A stretch of DNA of 64,000 nucleotides from Henckelia pumila (lineage: Eukaryota > Streptophyta > Magnoliopsida > Lamiales > Gesneriaceae), in contig NC_133122.1 in NCBI RefSeq assembly GCF_033568475.1, positions 149,496,861-149,560,860 of the forward strand, written 5' to 3'. Of the stretch, positions 60,068 through 64,000 are shown piece after piece; position 1 is the first letter of the stretch, and every line of letters begins with the position of its first letter. A model generated the notes under the pieces. It made no database searches. It was not told the DNA's origin and saw only the letters and a list, made by a program, of their open reading frames with translations. A program made the translations under genes and the position numbers.

Positions 60068-61420
60068 ATAGCAATCAACAAGTACCCAATCTTAGAATTA
60101 TTGTACAAAAATATCAAAACAAAACACAAAGCGTAACGTTTTGATAGGTGAAATGTCAATAATTGAGTTATTTGAGGATGCAAAAATTTGAATTTCAAGA
60201 AATGGGACCCCTGCTTATCTTGAAGTTTCTGCACATATGCGTGTATTTGATTCGTTGAAGGGGAATTCGAGGTTGTAATTAAAAAAAGGGGCCCCTAAAA
60301 ACATATGCCACAAATTTGGGCAGCCTTTCCTCCATATATTAATTTGACTTTGTCCCTCTACAAAACTTGTGGTCTTCTTTTGTACATCTAAGTTATTGGA
60401 CCAATTTGGACCACTAGAAAGACGAATCAATTACAGATTTGTTCGAATTTATCTTCGCTTTTTTTTTTTTTTTTTTGTCAAACACGCATTTGGAATAAAT
60501 TTTACTCTAGATGTGAATTTTGTGTAATTTTTTTATTCAAATGTTCGTTAAATAATATTATTAGTTACACAAAATTTAAACTGTCGTATGCATATGAATT
60601 ATGATGTGTGCCAAAATGTCACTATGATATTAGATGGCATTATATATGAAATTTGTGTTGAGAAAACAAGAGTTTCATTACAAAAACAACACCATCACAA
60701 TGATCTGGGAACTCCCTTAAAATAATAATGACTTATTTTACATTCATCAAAGAAAAGACATCTATAAATTTATATTAAATTAATCTCGTCGTATTAGTGT
60801 TGGAATCATTATTTTTTAATTATATTGCGATGGGGTTTTTTCGTTATCACCTTAGATCAAAATCAAAGTTAAAAGTTTGTGTCACTGCATCATAAATAAT
60901 ATGTTGTATTATCTTCTAATAAAACTAATTATCATTTAACTCTGCCAAAATATACGAATTATACAATACCAGCAAGGGATATAAATTTTGAAATATGTAT
61001 CACCAATTTCTAAAAAAAAAATTGTAAGAAAGCAGAATATATGAACATAAGATAAAATTCTATAGTAAAAAGAGAAATTCCTGACATTTTTATTACGATT
61101 TCATCAAACATATACACATTTTTTTTTAAAAAAATAAATAATATTTTTCAATAAATATATTTTAATCTAGAGTAAAAAATCGTTACAGCCGTGACCCTTG
61201 AATTGTTTGAATAGCCACAAGTGCTCCTCTAACATAACCCAAAAAAAATGCCACGAATGACCGAACAAAATGCGTGATACTGATTGGCCATCCTCATCAT
61301 CACAAATTTGTGCCAACTCTTTCGTTTTCGATAAGAATAAAAAATTAAAATTAAAAAACTTCTCTCAGCACTATTTTTTTTTTTTTTTTTAAAGGAAAAG
61401 AAAAGAAGAGTTTATTTTTT
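60068..61420. other. AT-rich spacer, nothing recognised
   Basis: There are several poly-T runs (60457-60476, 61377-61393). Short frames such as 60215-60430 have no family features. Confidence 0.35.
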
Positions 61421-61424
61421 TTTT

Positions 61425-61570
61425 TAAAAGGGTTGACCCCGAAGGGAACCCCATTTTACATGAGTCAGAGGTTATATAGTCTATAGACCAATAATTTGAA
61501 ACATAGTTTAGAAAATCAATATTTAATTTTTTTTTAACGTGTGAACCCGCAGCCACTATTTTTTGGTGGG
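61425..61570 (-). mobile_element. Diverged SINE copy
   Basis: AAAAGGGTTGACCCCGAAGGG and 'acatgagtcagag' correspond to the 3' part of the SINE at 23.1 kb, in the same orientation. 'cgtgtgaacccgcagcc' may be its box-B region. A T-run before it would be the A-tail. Confidence 0.45.
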
Positions 61571-62443
61571 CTCTGTTCTATATGCATGCATGGTCAAATT
61601 AACTTAATAGTGCATATTACAATTTTCAATCAACTACAACTACTTATAAAAAATAATTAATTGAGATCCGAAATCCATTGTCAAGTAGATAACCCAAATA
61701 GATCGTTGGATTTGTTTTTATGGAATTGAAATCCTCATGATTGTATTTCGAATTTGGATGGAGTAATTTGAAATTCATGATTTCAAATTAATTTTATTTG
61801 TTAAACAATTTACACAAAAAAAACTCAAATTCATCTCGTACTTACTTACACAATAAGTTATAATAAATTATAATTATACAAACCACAATGAATTTCAAAT
61901 GTCTCTAATATTTCAAAAAGATGAATTCCATGACTGACAAACAAAAGGTATACAAATAGAGAGATGAATTTGAATTTCTTTGTTTAAGTTATTTAAATAA
62001 TAAAAATAGATTTTAACTAAATAGATTTCAAATAACTTAATTGAAATGCACGGTAAGTTCAAATCTGCCAATCCAAATATTTGAATTAATGTATATTTCA
62101 AATTATAATTTTGTTTTGTTTTGTTTTTTTTATATTTTATTGAATTAATTAAACAACCAAAAAGAAAGTAATTGTGTAAAAAAAAAATGCGCACATTACA
62201 TAACAGCCTTCTAAATTGACTCCAATTTTTACGTGAAATTGATTCGATGCAATAAAAAGATAATCAATCAGGGGCAAAAAAGTAATTTAACCTGTCAACG
62301 AACATCTTTGTATTTATCCCCTTCACTGTCCCTGCTTTAACAAAATTCTCGGCTATACATACATACATACATACATACAGCCCATTCCTTGGAGTGGTAC
62401 ACAGCTCAATGTAGGATCACCTTCGATTCCATTACCAGGAAAA
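61571..62443. other. Spacer and promoter of the HAD-like gene
   Basis: About 61740-62100 repeats wording of the 26.4-27.0 kb spacer (for example 'aatgaatttcaaatg'). A (CATA)n microsatellite (62355-62379) lies in the presumed 5' UTR about 65 bases before the ATG. Confidence 0.5.
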
Positions 62444-63318
62444 ATGGCTTCATCAGCAAGAACCAAGATCAGCAAACTCTTCAGTATCCCTAGAACGCGG
62501 CGTTTTCAGCTGCCATGGGAGGCCCGATCGTCGTCTTTCTCGACCTCCGCCGCTGTTGCGGTGGATCTGCGGCCGCTGCCGCCTCCGGCGGAGGTGTTGA
62601 ATGGGTCGAGGATTCTGGGTTTGGTTAAGGAGTACGAGGATTATAGGAGGAATCTCTACAATGGGTTGACGCATAAGGCTTTGTTTGTTGATGCTGTGGG
62701 CACTCTTGTTGTTCCTGCTCAACCCATGGCCCAGGTTTCTTTCTCTCTTTCTCCCTTTTTTTTTCATTAATTTGTCGCAATTTTATGTGGCATGTGTGCT
62801 CTTTTTTTTTTTTTTTTTTTGGTGGGGATGTGATTTATAATTCATTTAGTTCGAGACATGCATGAGATGCTTTAGCAAATCAACTATATTGTGTGATGAA
62901 TCATGATTGTTGTTGGGGTTGAAGGGTAAATTTTTTTTACTCAATAAATGATTTTCATTTTTTTTTAATGTCAACTTTATATGGCAAGAAGCTACTTCCG
63001 CTTTCCTTGATTCCTTTTAGCACTGTTGTACGAATATATGCACATGATTTGCTTTTGATGTTTTGGGCGAATTTTTTGTTCAATCCTTCGTATCTACTAA
63101 TTCATGCTACAAATAGTTTCTGATGGGTATTTTGAGTGGACTTTTGGCTGCCTCCATTTCATATTTGGATTTAAGTTCCATATTTTACTGAAATTTCTTG
63201 TTGCGATCCAGATTTATAGGGAGATTGGTGAAAGGTATGGAGTGGAGTACTCAGAAGTTGAGATACTGAACAGATATAGGCGTGCTTATGGTCAGCCTTG
63301 GGGTAAATCTCGCCTCAG
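62444..63318 (+). CDS. HAD-superfamily hydrolase, HDHD3-like (5' part; continues past the window)
   Basis: Exon 1 is 62444-62734 (97 codons) and exon 2 is 63212-63318 (107 nt). The first junction is CAG|GTTTCT...GATCCAG|ATT; exon 2 ends at AG|GTCC (63319). Residues 1-45 are Ser/Arg/Ala-rich without early acidic residues, like an organelle transit peptide. HAD motif I appears as ALFVDAVGTLVVP (about residues 80-92), with the nucleophile Asp. Exon 2 gives the start of the cap helix (IYREIGERYGVEYSEVEILNRYRRAYGQPWGKSRLR). The remaining HAD motifs must lie downstream of the window. The start ATG is the first after the leader and is followed by an open frame. Substrate unknown; phosphatase-type chemistry is the family expectation. 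Confidence 0.88.
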
Positions 63319-63634
63319 GTCCTATTCTCTTCTCCATTAATTGTAATGAAGTTTCAATATTTTGCAATTTCCCCTTATCGTAAGCGACACATCGGCCAGC
63401 CTAGAAGGGTGTTGATTAATTCTGTTGTCTTGTTTGAACTAAATATTGCAGCTTTGTTATTATCATAATTCGGGGTGGATTCAAGAATTGGGTTAGGTCT
63501 AGGTGGAGAGTTAGGGATAAACCTTTACTTTAGAAAAATTGTACTTGAATTTCAAGATTTGAAAACCGAGAACAGTTATCCTCTCCCTGGCTATGATCTG
63601 GTTTACGGATGTTCATTCCTGGGCGTGTGGGAGG

Positions 63635-63759
63635 TGTATTGAAATATTGTCCCACATCGGAAGGATATAATTCCTGGGAGCCCTTAATATAGACAAGGGC
63701 AACCCTCACCTCTTGAACTAGCTTTTGAGGGGAGTTAGGTCCAAATCTTATTTCTAACA
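63635..63759. mobile_element. Short LTR/TRIM-like repeat in intron 2 of the HAD-like gene
   Basis: TGTATTGAAATATTGTCCCA...TATTTCTAACA has TG...CA ends and contains GTCCCACATCGG and GGAGTTAGG. These words are, to my knowledge, common in short plant solo LTRs (TRIM type). No target duplication was found, so the ends are provisional. Confidence 0.45.
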
Positions 63760-64000
63760 CCTGTGTGTAAACTAAATATCTGAGAACAAACTGAATCTTT
63801 TTCACCATTCGGTTCATTTCCTGTGTCTTTTGTTCTCCTATTCATTCAAGCTTCTATTTCCACGCTTAATGTTGTGAGGCTTGCACACGATCTTGCTATC
63901 TTTTGTTGCATGGTTTTAGTTTAGATTACTTATGCTAGTTTTAAATATTTCTTAGCCCATTGATTCCAATTTCTTTCTGTGCACCATAACATCGATGGAT

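Overview
This window comes from a flowering plant nuclear genome. It has intron-split genes with GT...AG junctions, AT-rich spacers and many plant-type transposons, and it encodes a plant-specific domain family, a cytokinin-type response regulator and strictosidine-synthase-like proteins. A eudicot is likely, possibly an asterid, but that is only an impression from the gene and repeat flavour.

Five host genes can be modelled. (1) 2296-6361, minus: a six-exon, 318-residue protein of the plant-only A_thal_3526 family, with a probable 5' UTR intron. (2) 23715-25744, minus: a five-exon, 234-residue type-A response regulator of the ARR8/ARR9 kind with an unexpected hydrophobic C-terminal tail. (3) 43353-46518 and (4) 48040-51225, plus: two tandem three-exon strictosidine-synthase-like genes with identical intron phases. 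(5) 62444 to beyond 63318, plus: the first two exons of a HAD-family hydrolase resembling HDHD3, cut by the window edge. In genes 1-4 the exon lengths sum to a multiple of three and end on a stop.

Most of the rest is transposons, many delimited here by exact target-site duplications. They are: a solo LTR (8332-9876, TATAA); a non-autonomous Athila-like element without pol (10238-15478, ATGAC); a degenerate Ty1/copia element (17186-22589, GAATT); a tRNA-derived SINE (about 23077-23324); a very young Tekay-like Ty3/gypsy element of about 10.2 kb (31193-41349, AAGGA); a second Ty1/copia element (51929-57775, ATTAG); and a small hAT-like MITE (59843-60059, TTTAAGAC). Fragments of a Helitron, a CACTA element, fold-back elements and further SINE or LTR pieces fill other spacers.

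The most notable observations are: two well-formed introns in the Tekay-like element, one directly before the gag start and one exactly between gag and protease, where its removal brings gag and pol into one frame; nearly identical LTRs around a coding region carrying three TGA stops, which suggests mobilisation of an already defective copy; a non-autonomous Athila-like element that keeps one long gag-like frame with an unrecognised C-terminal region; an array of near-palindromic motifs directly upstream of the TATA box in the solo LTR; and a response regulator that looks tail-anchored. All element and gene calls rest on reading the sequence; no database search was made.
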